Source: Siphonodentalium dalli (lineage: Eukaryota > Mollusca > Scaphopoda > Gadilida > Siphonodentaliidae). Taken from it: a DNA stretch of 64,000 nucleotides. The translations under genes and the position numbers were made by a program. The stretch spans positions 4,214,280-4,278,279 of the forward strand of contig CP136064.1 in assembly GCA_032622095.1 (NCBI GenBank), in the 5' to 3' direction. This document shows positions 24,780-39,646 of the stretch, piece by piece. The notes under the pieces are model-generated. The model was not told the origin of the DNA and did no database searches. It worked only from the letters and a program-made list of their open reading frames with translations. Numbering within the stretch: position 1 is the stretch's first letter; each line of letters begins with the position of its first letter.

Positions 24780-26018
24780 TACAATTTGTCGACATGGGGA
24801 GGGGTGCAAAATTTGTCAAATTTTTTTTTGTCACCGATTCCAACCATTTTTACTGTCGTGTATCTATACGACGTACTGATGCTACTCGTGAAAGAATTTT
24901 GTAAATCGGTTGAGAAATGGCCAAGTTATAACGCATCGAAAAATGTACTAATAAAGTCCATGTGTAGAAAGTGCTTGTGCCCAGATCTTCTCCTAGACGA
25001 AGCGCAACAGCTGGATTTGGTTTATGTGAGCGTCTTAAACATAGACAGAAGACCAAACCAGGAAATTTTGACAAAGGTCCGCTCTAATTTTTCCGGGGCA
25101 AAATTTTTCAATTTTGTTTTTGTCGCCGATTTGAACCAAAATGGTTGTGAAGTATCTATATGATGTACTGAGTGTCATTGTGAGTGAATTTTATGAATCG
25201 GTTGACAAATGTAGAAATTGTGGCCCCTTCCTTTTGTTCAAGTTTACAGAAAATGCACTATGAATTTAAATTCCTTCAACCGATCGTCACGTGTTTGGTG
25301 TCATTCGATGGGGAATTTCTAGTACTTCAAAACGATTACCTACTTGCGGTATTATGACGATGGAGGCCGGAGATATTCGAAAAGTATGTACTGAACAACA
25401 TACATATTGGCCTACATAGTAGAATATCGCCACAATACCTTACCAAAACCCTGCTAAATATTAAAGGGGCATCGAATATGAACACAATGACGCACAAATT
25501 ATCTCGATATCGCGAAAATTGGCCGAGATATGGCGAATTTTCTACCCGCGTCACCAAATTTCGAGGCATGTGTGGGGGTCACACCAGAACGTTCCAACTG
25601 AACACAGAAATGTCAATAAACTATACTATAGACATTCCAATCAATTCCGCGCGATTCCCTTATTATACTTCCATATTTTAATATGGATGTATATTGTTAT
25701 TCAATTTTTTATTTTTATTTTTCATTATTTATTCTACTTCTTCTTAATATATTTTGTAACTCTTATATCTCAGAAAGTTGAAAAGATAAATCATTGAAAT
25801 TTGGTAGGTGGATGCACCTTGCCAAGATACAACTGAATGAAACATTTAGGTTTATGTCCTAACTTTCTTTCCAGAGTTATGGCCCTTAATCAAAAATTTT
25901 GGAAAAAGTTTGTGCCCAGATCTTCTCCTATAAGAAGCCAAGAAGCTGAATTCGGGTTACGTGACCGTGTTAACTAACGAAAGGGCACGAATCGAGAAAA
26001 TTTTCACCTAGGTCCGAA
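24780..26018 (+). repeat. Monomer 21
   Basis: Carries p792T. Restart of the series; counterpart of unit 1. Confidence 0.97.
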
Positions 26019-27257
26019 TACAATTTGTCGACATGGGAAGGGGTGCAAAATTTGTCAAATGTTTTTTTGTCACCGATTCCAACCATTTTTACTGTCGTGT
26101 ATCTATACGACGTACTGATGCTACTCGTGAAAGAATTTTGTAAATCGGTTGAGAAATGGCCAAGTTATAACGCATCGAAAAATGTACTAATAAAGTCCAT
26201 GTGTAGAAAGTGCTTGTGCCCAGATCTTCTCCTAGACGAAGCGCAACAGCTGGATTTGGTTTATGTGAGCGTCTTAAACATAGACAGAAGACCAAACCAG
26301 GAAATTTTGACAAAGGTCCGCTCTAATTTTTCCGGGGCAAAATTTTTCAATTTTGTTTTTGTCGCCGATTTGAACCAAAATGGTTGTGAAGTATCTATAT
26401 GATGTACTGAGTGTCATTGTGAGTGAATTTTATGAATCGGTTGACAAATGTAGAAATTGTGGCCCCTTCCTTTTGTTCAAGTTTACAGAAAATGCACTAT
26501 GAATTTAAATTCCTTCAACCGATCGTCACGTGTTTGGTGTCATTCGATGGGGAATTTCTAGTACTTCAAAACGATTACCTACTTGCGGTATTATGACGAT
26601 GGAGGCCGGAGATATTCGAAAAGTATGTACTGAACAACATACATATTGGCCTACATAGTAGAATATCGCCACAATACCTTACCAAAACCCTGCTAAATAT
26701 TAAAGGGGCATCGAATATGAACACAATGACGCACAAATTATCTCGATATCGCGAAAATTGGCCGAGATATGGCGAATTTTCTACCCGCGTCACCAAATTT
26801 CGAGGCATGTGTGGGGGTCACACCAGAACGTTCCAACTGAACACAGAAATGTCAATAAACTATACTATAGACATTCCAATCAATTCCGCGCGATTCCCTT
26901 ATTATACTTCCATATTTTAATATGGATGTATATTGTTATTCAATTTTTTATTTTTATTTTTCATTATTTATTCTACTTCTTCTTAATATATTTTGTAACT
27001 CTTATATCTCAGAAAGTTGAAAAGATAAATCATTGAAATTTGGTAGGTGGATGCACCTTGCCAAGATACAACTGAATGAAACATTTAGGTTTATGTCCTA
27101 ACTTTCTTTCCAGAGTTATGGCCCTTAATCAAAAATTTTGGAAAAAGTTTGTGCCCAGATCTTCTCCTATAAGAAGCCAAGAAGCTGAATTCGGGTTACG
27201 TGACCGTGTTAACTAACGAAAGGGCACGAATCGAGAAAATTTTCACCTAGGTCCGAA
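26019..27257 (+). repeat. Monomer 22
   Basis: Carries p20A, p43G and p792T. Counterpart of unit 2. Confidence 0.97.
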
Positions 27258-28496
27258 TACAATTTGTCGACATGGGAAGGGGTGCAAAATTTGTCAAATG
27301 TTTTTTTGTCACCGATTCCAACCATTTTTACTGTCGTGTATCTATACGACGTACTGATGCTACTCGTGAAAGAATTTTGTAAATCGGTTGAGAAATGGCC
27401 AAGTTATAACGCATCGAAAAATGTACTAATAAAGTCCATGTGTAGAAAGTGCTTGTGCCCAGATCTTCTCCTAGACGAAGCGCAACAGCTGGATTTGGTT
27501 TATGTGAGCGTCTTAAACATAGACAGAAGACCAAACCAGGAAATTTTGACAAAGGTCCGCTCTAATTTTTCCGGGGCAAAATTTTTCAATTTTGTTTTTG
27601 TCGCCGATTTGAACCAAAATGGTTGTGAAGTATCTATATGATGTACTGAGTGTCATTGTGAGTGAATTTTATGAATCGGTTGACAAATGTAGAAATTGTG
27701 GCCCCTTCCTTTTGTTCAAGTTTACAGAAAATGCACTATGAATTTAAATTCCTTCAACCGATCGTCACGTGTTTGGTGTCATTCGATGGGGAATTTCTAG
27801 TACTTCAAAACGATTACCTACTTGCGGTATTATGACGATGGAGGCCGGAGATATTCGAAAAGTATGTACTGAACAACATACATATTGGCCTACATAGTAG
27901 AATATCGCCACAATACCTTACCAAAACCCTGCTAAATATTAAAGGGGCATCGAATATGAACACAATGACGCACAAATTATCTCGATATCGCGAAAATTGG
28001 CCGAGATATGGCGAATTTTCTACCCGCGTCACCAAATTTCGAGGCATGGGTGGGGGTCACACCAGAACGTTCCAACTGAACACAGAAATGTCAATAAACT
28101 ATACTATAGACATTCCAATCAATTCCGCGCGATTCCCTTATTATACTTCCATATTTTAATATGGATGTATATTGTTATTCAATTTTTTATTTTTATTTTT
28201 CATTATTTATTCTACTTCTTCTTAATATATTTTGTAACTCTTATATCTCAGAAAGTTGAAAAGATAAATCATTGAAATTTGGTAGGTGGATGCACCTTGC
28301 CAAGATACAACTGAATGAAACATTTAGGTTTATGTCCTAACTTTCTTTCCAGAGTTATGGCCCTTAATCAAAAATTGTGGAAAAAGTTTGTGCCCATATC
28401 TTCTCCTATAAGAAGCCAAGAAGCTGAATTCGGGTTACGTGACCGTGTTAACTAACGAAAGGGCACGAATCGAGAAAATTTTCACCTAGGTCCGAA
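27258..28496 (+). repeat. Monomer 23
   Basis: Carries p20A, p43G, p1120G and p1140T. Counterpart of unit 3. Confidence 0.97.
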
Positions 28497-29735
28497 TACA
28501 ATTTGTCGACATGGGGAGGGGTGCAAAATTTGTCAAATTTTTTTTTGTCACCGATTCCAACCATTTTTACTGTCGTGTATCTATACGACGTACTGATGCT
28601 ACTCGTGAAAGAATTTTGTAAATCGGTTGAGAAATGGCCAAGTTATAACGCATCGAAAAATGTACTAATAAAGTCCATGTGTAGAAAGTGCTTGTGCCCA
28701 GATCTTCTCCTAGACGAAGCGCAACAGCTGGATTTGGTTTATGTGAGCGTCTTAAACATAGACAGAAGACCAAACCAGGAAATTTTGACAAAGGTCCGCT
28801 CTAATTTTTCCGGGGCAAAATTTTTCAATTTTGTTTTTGTCGCCGATTTGAACCAAAATGGTTGTGAAGTATCTATATGATGTACTGAGTGTCATTGTGA
28901 GTGAATTTTATGAATCGGTTGACAAATGTAGAAATTGTGGCCCCTTCCTTTTGTTCAAGTTTACAGAAAATGCACTATGAATTTAAATTCCTTCAACCGA
29001 TCGTCACGTGTTTGGTGTCATTCGATGGGGAATTTCTAGTACTTCAAAACGATTACATACTTGCGGTATTATGACGATGGAGGCCGGAGATATTCGAAAA
29101 GTATGTACTGAACAACATACATATTGGCCTACATAGTAGAATATCGCCACAATACCTTACCAAAACCCTGCTAAATATTAAAGGGGCATCGAATATGAAC
29201 ACAATGACGCACAAATTATCTCGATATCGCGAAAATTGGCCGAGATATGGCGAATTTTCTACCCGCGTCACCAAATTTCGAGGCATGGGTGGGGGTCACA
29301 CCAGAACGTTCCAACTGAACACAGAAATGTCAATAAACTATACTATAGACATTCCAATCAATTCCGCGCGATTCCCTTATTATACTTCCATATTTTAATA
29401 TGGATGTATATTGTTATTCAATTTTTTATTTTTATTTTTCATTATTTATTCTACTTCTTCTTAATATATTTTGTAACTCTTATATCTCAGAAAGTTGAAA
29501 AGATAAATCATTGAAATTTGGTAGGTGGATGCACCTTGCCAAGATACAACTGAATGAAACATTTAGGTTTATGTCCTAACTTTCTTTCCAGAGTTATGGC
29601 CCTTAATCAAAAATTGTGGAAAAAGTTTGTGCCCATATCTTCTCCTATAAGAAGCCAAGAAGCTGAATTCGGGTTACGTGACCGTGTTAACTAACGAAAG
29701 GGCACGAATCGAGAAAATTTTCACCTAGGTCCGAA
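28497..29735 (+). repeat. Monomer 24 (additional unit, mosaic)
   Basis: Carries p561A (29057) together with p1120G and p1140T. The middle variant is otherwise found in units 14, 18, 34 and 36, and the right-end variants in units 3 and 23. It has no separate counterpart in the left block and looks like a recombinant unit. Confidence 0.96.
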
Positions 29736-30974
29736 TACAATTTGTCGACATGGGGAGGGGTGCAAAATTTGTCAAATTTTTTTTTGTCACCGATTCCAAC
29801 CATTTTTACTGTCGTGTATCTATACGACGTACTGATGCTACTCGTGAAAGAATTTTGTAAATCGGTTGAGAAATGGCCAAGTTATAACGCATCGAAAAAT
29901 GTACTAATAAAGTCCATGTGTAGAAAGTGCTTGTGCCCAGATCTTCTCCTAGACGAAGCGCAACAGCTGGATTTGGTTTATGTGAGCGTCTTAAACATAG
30001 ACAGAAGACCAAACCAGGAAATTTTGACAAAGGTCCGCTCTAATTTTTCCGGGGCAAAATTTTTCAATTTTGTTTTTGTCGCCGATTTGAACCAAAATGG
30101 TTGTGAAGTATCTATATGATGTACTGAGTGTCATTGTGAGTGAATTTTATGAATCGGTTGACAAATGTAGAAATTGTGGCCCCTTCCTTTTGTTCAAGTT
30201 TACAGAAAATGCACTATGAATTTAAATTCCTTCAACCGATCGTCACGTGTTTGGTGTCATTCGATGGGGAATTTCTAGTACTTCAAAACGATTACCTACT
30301 TGCGGTATTATGACGATGGAGGCCGGAGATATTCGAAAAGTATGTACTGAACAACATACATATTGGCCTACATAGTAGAATATCGCCACAATACCTTACC
30401 AAAACCCTGCTAAATATTAAAGGGGCATCGAATATGAACACAATGACGCACAAATTATCTCGATATCGCGAAAATTGGCCGAGATATGGCGAATTTTCTA
30501 CCCGCGTCACCAAATTTCGAGGCATGTGTGGGGGTCACACCAGAACGTTCCAACTGAACACAGAAATGTCAATAAACTATACTATAGACATTCCAATCAA
30601 TTCCGCGCGATTCCCTTATTATACTTCCATATTTTAATATGGATGTATATTGTTATTCAATTTTTTATTTTTATTTTTCATTATTTATTCTACTTCTTCT
30701 TAATATATTTTGTAACTCTTATATCTCAGAAAGTTGAAAAGATAAATCATTGAAATTTGGTAGGTGGATGCACCTTGCCAAGATACAACTGAATGAAACA
30801 TTTAGGTTTATGTCCTAACTTTCTTTCCAGAGTTATGGCCCTTAATCAAAAATTTTGGAAAAAGTTTGTGCCCAGATCTTCTCCTATAAGAAGCCAAGAA
30901 GCTGAATTCGGGTTACGTGACCGTGTTAACTAACGAAAGGGCACGAATCGAGAAAATTTTCACCTAGGTCCGAA
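29736..30974 (+). repeat. Monomer 25
   Basis: Carries p792T. Counterpart of unit 4. Confidence 0.97.
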
Positions 30975-32213
30975 TACAATTTGTCGACATGGGGAGGGGT
31001 GCAAAATTTGTCAAATGTTTTTTTGTCACCGATTCCAACCATTTTTACTGTCGTGTATCTATACGACGTACTGATGCTACTCGTGAAAGAATTTTGTAAA
31101 TCGGTTGAGAAATGGCCAAGTTATAACGCATCGAAAAATGTACTAATAAAGTCCATGTGTAGAAAGTGCTTGTGCCCAGATCTTCTCCTAGACGAAGCGC
31201 AACAGCTGGATTTGGTTTATGTGAGCGTCTTAAACATAGACAGAAGACCAAACCAGGAAATTTTGACAAAGGTCCGCTCTAATTTTTCCGGGGCAAAATT
31301 TTTCAATTTTGTTTTTGTCGCCGATTTGAACCAAAATGGTTGTGAAGTATCTATATGATGTACTGAGTGTCATTGTGAGTGAATTTTATGAATCGGTTGA
31401 CAAATGTAGAAATTGTGGCCCCTTCCTTTTGTTCAAGTTTACAGAAAATGCACTATGAATTTAAATTCCTTCAACCGATCGTCACGTGTTTGGTGTCATT
31501 CGATGGGGAATTTCTAGTACTTCAAAACGATTACCTACTTGCGGTATTATGACGATGGAGGCCGGAGATATTCGAAAAGTATGTACTGAACAACATACAT
31601 ATTGGCCTACATAGTAGAATATCGCCACAATACCTTACCAAAACCCTGCTAAATATTAAAGGGGCATCGAATATGAACACAATGACGCACAAATTATCTC
31701 GATATCGCGAAAATTGGCCGAGATATGGCGAATTTTCTACCCGCGTCACCAAATTTCGAGGCATGGGTGGGGGTCACACCAGAACGTTCCAACTGAACAC
31801 AGAAATGTCAATAAACTATACTATAGACATTCCAATCAATTCCGCGCGATTCCCTTATTATACTTCCATATTTTAATATGGATGTATATTGTTATTCAAT
31901 TTTTTATTTTTATTTTTCATTATTTATTCTACTTCTTCTTAATATATTTTGTAACTCTTATATCTCAGAAAGTTGAAAAGATAAATCATTGAAATTTGGT
32001 AGGTGGATGCACCTTGCCAAGATACAACTGAATGAAACATTTAGGTTTATGTCCTAACTTTCTTTCCAGAGTTATGGCCCTTAATCAAAAATTTTGGAAA
32101 AAGTTAGTGCCCAGATCTTCTCCTATAAGAAGCCAAGAAGCTGAATTCGGGTTACGTAACCGTGTTAACTAACGAAAGGGCACGAATCGAGAAAATTTTC
32201 ACCTAGGTCCGAA
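30975..32213 (+). repeat. Monomer 26
   Basis: Carries p43G and p1132A/p1184A. Counterpart of unit 5. Confidence 0.97.
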
Positions 32214-33451
32214 TACAATTTGTCGACATGGGGAGGGGTGCAAAATTTGTCAAATTTTTTTTGTCACCGATTCCAACCATTTTTACTGTCGTGTATCTAT
32301 ACGACGTACTGATGCTACTCGTGAAAGAATTTTGTAAATCGGTTGAGAAATGGCCAAGTTATAACGCATCGAAAAATGTACTAATAAAGTCCATGTGTAG
32401 AAAGTGCTTGTGCCCAGATCTTCTCCTAGACGAAGCGCAACAGCTGGATTTGGTTTATGTGAGCGTCTTAAACATAGACAGAAGACCAAACCAGGAAATT
32501 TTGACAAAGGTCCGCTCTAATTTTTCCGGGGCAAAATTTTTCAATTTTGTTTTTGTCGCCGATTTGAACCAAAATGGTTGTGAAGTATCTATATGATGTA
32601 CTGAGTGTCATTGTGAGTGAATTTTATGAATCGGTTGACAAATGTAGAAATTGTGGCCCCTTCCTTTTGTTCAAGTTTACAGAAAATGCACTATGAATTT
32701 AAATTCCTTCAACCGATCGTCACGTGTTTGGTGTCATTCGATGGGGAATTTCTAGTACTTCAAAACGATTACCTACTTGCGGTATTATGACGATGGAGGC
32801 CGGAGATATTCGAAAAGTATGTACTGAACAACATACATATTGGCCTACATAGTAGAATATCGCCACAATACCTTACCAAAACCCTGCTAAATATTAAAGG
32901 GGCATCGAATATGAACACAATGACGCACAAATTATCTCGATATCGCGAAAATTGGCCGAGATATGGCGAATTTTCTACCCGCGTCACCAAATTTCGAGGC
33001 ATGTGTGGGGGTCACACCAGAACGTTCCAACTGAACACAGAAATGTCAATAAACTATACTATAGACATTCCAATCAATTCCGCGCGATTCCCTTATTATA
33101 CTTCCATATTTTAATATGGATGTATATTGTTATTCAATTTTTTATTTTTATTTTTCATTATTTATTCTACTTCTTCTTAATATATTTTGTAACTCTTATA
33201 TCTCAGAAAGTTGAAAAGATAAATCATTGAAATTTGGTAGGTGGATGCACCTTGCCAAGATACAACTGAATGAAACATTTAGGTTTATGTCCTAACTTTC
33301 TTTCCAGAGTTATGGCCCTTAATCAAAAATTTTGGAAAAAGTTTGTGCCCAGATCTTCTCCTATAAGAAGCCAAGAAGCTGAATTCGGGTTACGTGACCG
33401 TGTTAACTAACGAAAGGGCACGAATCGAGAAAATTTTCACCTAGGTCCGAA
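32214..33451 (+). repeat. Monomer 27 (1,238 bp, T-run deletion)
   Basis: The T run is T8 (32255-32262), as in unit 6, with p792T. Confidence 0.97.
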
Positions 33452-34690
33452 TACAATTTGTCGACATGGGGAGGGGTGCAAAATTTGTCAAATGTTTTTT
33501 TGTCACCGATTCCAACCATTTTTACTGTCGTGTATCTATACGACGTACTGATGCTACTCGTGAAAGAATTTTGTAAATCGGTTGAGAAATGGCCAAGTTA
33601 TAACGCATCGAAAAATGTACTAATAAAGTCCATGTGTAGAAAGTGCTTGTGCCCAGATCTTCTCCTAGACGAAGCGCAACAGCTGGATTTGGTTTATGTG
33701 AGCGTCTTAAACATAGACAGAAGACCAAACCAGGAAATTTTGACAAAGGTCCGCTCTAATTTTTCCGGGGCAAAATTTTTCAATTTTGTTTTTGTCGCCG
33801 ATTTGAACCAAAATGGTTGTGAAGTATCTATATGATGTACTGAGTGTCATTGTGAGTGAATTTTATGAATCGGTTGACAAATGTAGAAATTGTGGCCCCT
33901 TCCTTTTGTTCAAGTTTACAGAAAATGCACTATGAATTTAAATTCCTTCAACCGATCGTCACGTGTTTGGTGTCATTCGATGGGGAATTTCTAGTACTTC
34001 AAAACGATTACCTACTTGCGGTATTATGACGATGGAGGCCGGAGATATTCGAAAAGTATGTACTGAACAACATACATATTGGCCTACATAGTAGAATATC
34101 GCCACAATACCTTACCAAAACCCTGCTAAATATTAAAGGGGCATCGAATATGAACACAATGACGCACAAATTATCTCGATATCGCGAAAATTGGCCGAGA
34201 TATGGCGAATTTTCTACCCGCGTCACCAAATTTCGAGGCATGGGTGGGGGTCACACCAGAACGTTCCAACTGAACACAGAAATGTCAATAAACTATACTA
34301 TAGACATTCCAATCAATTCCGCGCGATTCCCTTATTATACTTCCATATTTTAATATGGATGTATATTGTTATTCAATTTTTTATTTTTATTTTTCATTAT
34401 TTATTCTACTTCTTCTTAATATATTTTGTAACTCTTATATCTCAGAAAGTTGAAAAGATAAATCATTGAAATTTGGTAGGTGGATGCACCTTGCCAAGAT
34501 ACAACTGAATGAAACATTTAGGTTTATGTCCTAACTTTCTTTCCAGAGTTATGGCCCTTAATCAAAAATTTTGGAAAAAGTTAGTGCCCAGATCTTCTCC
34601 TATAAGAAGCCAAGAAGCTGAATTCGGGTTACGTAACCGTGTTAACTAACGAAAGGGCACGAATCGAGAAAATTTTCACCTAGGTCCGAA
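33452..34690 (+). repeat. Monomer 28
   Basis: Carries p43G and p1132A/p1184A. Counterpart of unit 7. Confidence 0.97.
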
Positions 34691-35929
34691 TACAATTTGT
34701 CGACATGGGGAGGGGTGCAAAATTTGTCAAATTTTTTTTTGTCACCGATTCCAACCATTTTTACTGTCGTGTATCTATACGACGTACTGATGCTACTCGT
34801 GAAAGAATTTTGTAAATCGGTTGAGAAATGGCCAAGTTATAACGCATCGAAAAATGTACTAATAAAGTCCATGTGTAGAAAGTGCTTGTGCCCAGATCTT
34901 CTCCTAGACGAAGCGCAACAGCTGGATTTGGTTTATGTGAGCGTCTTAAACATAGACAGAAGACCAAACCAGGAAATTTTGACAAAGGTCCGCTCTAATT
35001 TTTCCGGGGCAAAATTTTTCAATTTTGTTTTTGTCGCCGATTTGAACCAAAATGGTTGTGAAGTATCTATATGATGTACTGAGTGTCATTGTGAGTGAAT
35101 TTTATGAATCGGTTGACAAATGTAGAAATTGTGGCCCCTTCCTTTTGTTCAAGTTTACAGAAAATGCACTATGAATTTAAATTCCTTCAACCGATCGTCA
35201 CGTGTTTGGTGTCATTCGATGGGGAATTTCTAGTACTTCAAAACGATTACCTACTTGCGGTATTATGACGATGGAGGCCGGAGATATTCGAAAAGTATGT
35301 ACTGAACAACATACATATTGGCCTACATAGTAGAATATCGCCACAATACCTTACCAAAACCCTGCTAAATATTAAAGGGGCATCGAATATGAACACAATG
35401 ACGCACAAATTATCTCGATATCGCGAAAATTGGCCGAGATATGGCGAATTTTCTACCCGCGTCACCAAATTTCGAGGCATGTGTGGGGGTCACACCAGAA
35501 CGTTCCAACTGAACACAGTAATGTCAATAAACTATACTATAGACATTCCAATCAATTCCGCGCGATTCCCTTATTATACTTCCATATTTTCATATGGATG
35601 TATATTGTTATTCAATTTTTTATTTTTATTTTTCATTATTTATTCTACTTCTTCTTAATATATTTTGTAACTCTTATATCTCAGAAAGTTGAAAAGATAA
35701 ATCATTGAAATTTGGTAGGTGGATGCACCTTGCCAAGATACAACTGAATGAAACATTTAGGTTTATGTCCTAACTTTCTTTCCAGAGTTATGGCCCTTAA
35801 TCAAAAATTTTGGAAAAAGTTAGTGCCCAGATCTTCTCCTATAAGAAGCCAAGAAGCTGAATTCGGGTTACGTAACCGTGTTAACTAACGAAAGGGCACG
35901 AATCGAGAAAATTTTCACCTAGGTCCGAA
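34691..35929 (+). repeat. Monomer 29
   Basis: Carries p792T, p829T (35519), p901C (35591) and p1132A/p1184A. Exact counterpart of unit 8. Confidence 0.97.
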
Positions 35930-37168
35930 TACAATTTGTCGACATGGGGAGGGGTGCAAAATTTGTCAAATTTTTTTTTGTCACCGATTCCAACCATTTT
36001 TACTGTCGTGTATCTATACGACGTACTGATGCTACTCGTGAAAGAATTTTGTAAATCGGTTGAGAAATGGCCAAGTTATAACGCATCGAAAAATGTACTA
36101 ATAAAGTCCATGTGTAGAAAGTGCTTGTGCCCAGATCTTCTCCTAGACGAAGCGCAACAGCTGGATTTGGTTTATGTGAGCGTCTTAAACATAGACAGAA
36201 GACCAAACCAGGAAATTTTGACAAAGGTCCGCTCTAATTTTTCCGGGGCAAAATTTTTCAATTTTGTTTTTGTCGCCGATTTGAACCAAAATGGTTGTGA
36301 AGTATCTATATGATGTACTGAGTGTCATTGTGAGTGAATTTTATGAATCGGTTGACAAATGTAGAAATTGTGGCCCCTTCCTTTTGTTCAAGTTTACAGA
36401 AAATGCACTATGAATTTAAATTCCTTCAACCGATCGTCACGTGTTTGGTGTCATTCGATGGGGAATTTCTAGTACTTCAAAACGATTACCTACTTGCGGT
36501 ATTATGACGATGGAGGCCGGAGATATTCGAAAAGTATGTACTGAACAACATACATATTGGCCTACATAGTAGAATATCGCCACAATACCTTACCAAAACC
36601 CTGCTAAATATTAAAGGGGCATCGAATATGAACACAATGACGCACAAATTATCTCGATATCGCGAAAATTGGCCGAGATATGGCGAATTTTCTACCCGCG
36701 TCACCAAATTTCGAGGCATGTGTGGGGGTCACACCAGAACGTTCCAACTGAACACAGAAATGTCAATAAACTATACTATAGACATTCCAATCAATTCCGC
36801 GCGATTCCCTTATTATACTTCCATATTTTAATATGGATGTATATTGTTATTCAATTTTTTATTTTTATTTTTCATTATTTATTCTACTTCTTCTTAATAT
36901 ATTTTGTAACTCTTATATCTCAGAAAGTTGAAAAGATAAATCATTGAAATTTGGTAGGTGGATGCACCTTGCCAAGATACAACTGAATGAAACATTTAGG
37001 TTTATGTCCTAACTTTCTTTCCAGAGTTATGGCCCTTAATCAAAAATTTTGGAAAAAGTTTGTGCCCAGATCTTCTCCTATAAGAAGCCAAGAAGCTGAA
37101 TTCGGGTTACGTGACCGTGTTAACTAACGAAAGGGCACGAATCGAGAAAATTTTCACCTAGGTCCGAA
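35930..37168 (+). repeat. Monomer 30
   Basis: Carries p792T only. Counterpart of one of units 9-11. Confidence 0.97.
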
Positions 37169-38407
37169 TACAATTTGTCGACATGGGGAGGGGTGCAAAA
37201 TTTGTCAAATTTTTTTTTGTCACCGATTCCAACCATTTTTACTGTCGTGTATCTATACGACGTACTGATGCTACTCGTGAAAGAATTTTGTAAATCGGTT
37301 GAGAAATGGCCAAGTTATAACGCATCGAAAAATGTACTAATAAAGTCCATGTGTAGAAAGTGCTTGTGCCCAGATCTTCTCCTAGACGAAGCGCAACAGC
37401 TGGATTTGGTTTATGTGAGCGTCTTAAACATAGACAGAAGACCAAACCAGGAAATTTTGACAAAGGTCCGCTCTAATTTTTCCGGGGCAAAATTTTTCAA
37501 TTTTGTTTTTGTCGCCGATTTGAACCAAAATGGTTGTGAAGTATCTATATGATGTACTGAGTGTCATTGTGAGTGAATTTTATGAATCGGTTGACAAATG
37601 TAGAAATTGTGGCCCCTTCCTTTTGTTCAAGTTTACAGAAAATGCACTATGAATTTAAATTCCTTCAACCGATCGTCACGTGTTTGGTGTCATTCGATGG
37701 GGAATTTCTAGTACTTCAAAACGATTACCTACTTGCGGTATTATGACGATGGAGGCCGGAGATATTCGAAAAGTATGTACTGAACAACATACATATTGGC
37801 CTACATAGTAGAATATCGCCACAATACCTTACCAAAACCCTGCTAAATATTAAAGGGGCATCGAATATGAACACAATGACGCACAAATTATCTCGATATC
37901 GCGAAAATTGGCCGAGATATGGCGAATTTTCTACCCGCGTCACCAAATTTCGAGGCATGTGTGGGGGTCACACCAGAACGTTCCAACTGAACACAGAAAT
38001 GTCAATAAACTATACTATAGACATTCCAATCAATTCCGCGCGATTCCCTTATTATACTTCCATATTTTAATATGGATGTATATTGTTATTCAATTTTTTA
38101 TTTTTATTTTTCATTATTTATTCTACTTCTTCTTAATATATTTTGTAACTCTTATATCTCAGAAAGTTGAAAAGATAAATCATTGAAATTTGGTAGGTGG
38201 ATGCACCTTGCCAAGATACAACTGAATGAAACATTTAGGTTTATGTCCTAACTTTCTTTCCAGAGTTATGGCCCTTAATCAAAAATTTTGGAAAAAGTTT
38301 GTGCCCAGATCTTCTCCTATAAGAAGCCAAGAAGCTGAATTCGGGTTACGTGACCGTGTTAACTAACGAAAGGGCACGAATCGAGAAAATTTTCACCTAG
38401 GTCCGAA
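37169..38407 (+). repeat. Monomer 31
   Basis: Carries p792T only. Counterpart of one of units 9-11; the run is one unit shorter than in the left block. Confidence 0.97.
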
Positions 38408-39646
38408 TACAATTTGTCGACATGGGGAGGGGTGCAAAATTTGTCAAATTTTTTTTTGTCACCGATTCCAACCATTTTTACTGTCGTGTATCTATACGAC
38501 GTACTGATGCTACTCGTGAAAGAATTTTGTAAATCGGTTGAGAAATGGCCAAGTTATAACGCATCGAAAAATGTACTAATAAAGTCCATGTGTAGAAAGT
38601 GCTTGTGCCCAGATCTTCTCCTAGACGAAGCGCAACAGCTGGATTTGGTTTATGTGAGCGTCTTAAACATAGACAGAAGACCAAACCAGGAAATTTTGAC
38701 AAAGGTCCGCTCTAATTTTTCCGGGGCAAAATTTTTCAATTTTGTTTTTGTCGCCGATTTGAACCAAAATGGTTGTGAAGTATCTATATGATGTACTGAG
38801 TGTCATTGTGAGTGAATTTTATGAATCGGTTGACAAATGTAGAAATTGTGGCCCCTTCCTTTTGTTCAAGTTTACAGAAAATGCACTATGAATTTAAATT
38901 CCTTCAACCGATCGTCACGTGTTTGGTGTCATTCGATGGGGAATTTCTAGTACTTCAAAACGATTACCTACTTGCGGTATTATGACGATGGAGGCCGGAG
39001 ATATTCGAAAAGTATGTACTGAACAACATACATATTGGCCTACATAGTAGAATATCGCCACAATACCTTACCAAAACCCTGCTAAATATTAAAGGGGCAT
39101 CGAATATGAACACAATGACGCACAAATTATCTCGATATCGCGAAAATTGGCCGAGATATGGCGAATTTTCTACCCGCGTCACCAAATTTCGAGGCATGTG
39201 TGGGGGTCACACCAGAACGTTCCAACTGAACACAGAAATGTCAATAAACTATACTATAGACATTCCAATCAATTCCGCGCGATTCCCTTATTATACTTCC
39301 ATATTTTAATATGGATGTATATTGTTATTCAATTTTTTATTTTTATTTTTCATTATTTATTCTACTTCTTCTTAATATATTTTGTAACTCTTATATCTCA
39401 GAAAGTTGAAAAGATAAATCATTGAAATTTGGTAGGTGGATGCACCTTGCCAAGATACAACTGAATGAAACATATAGGTTTATGTCCTAACTTTCTTTCC
39501 AGAGTTATGGCCCTTAATCAAAAATTTTGGAAAAAGTTTGTGCCCAGATCTTCTCCTATAAGAAGCCAAGAAGCTGAATTCGGGTTACGTGACCGTGTTA
39601 ACTAACGAAAGGGCACGAATCGAGAAAATTTTCACCTAGGTCCGAA
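38408..39646 (+). repeat. Monomer 32
   Basis: Carries p792T and p1067A (39474). Counterpart of unit 12. Confidence 0.97.
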
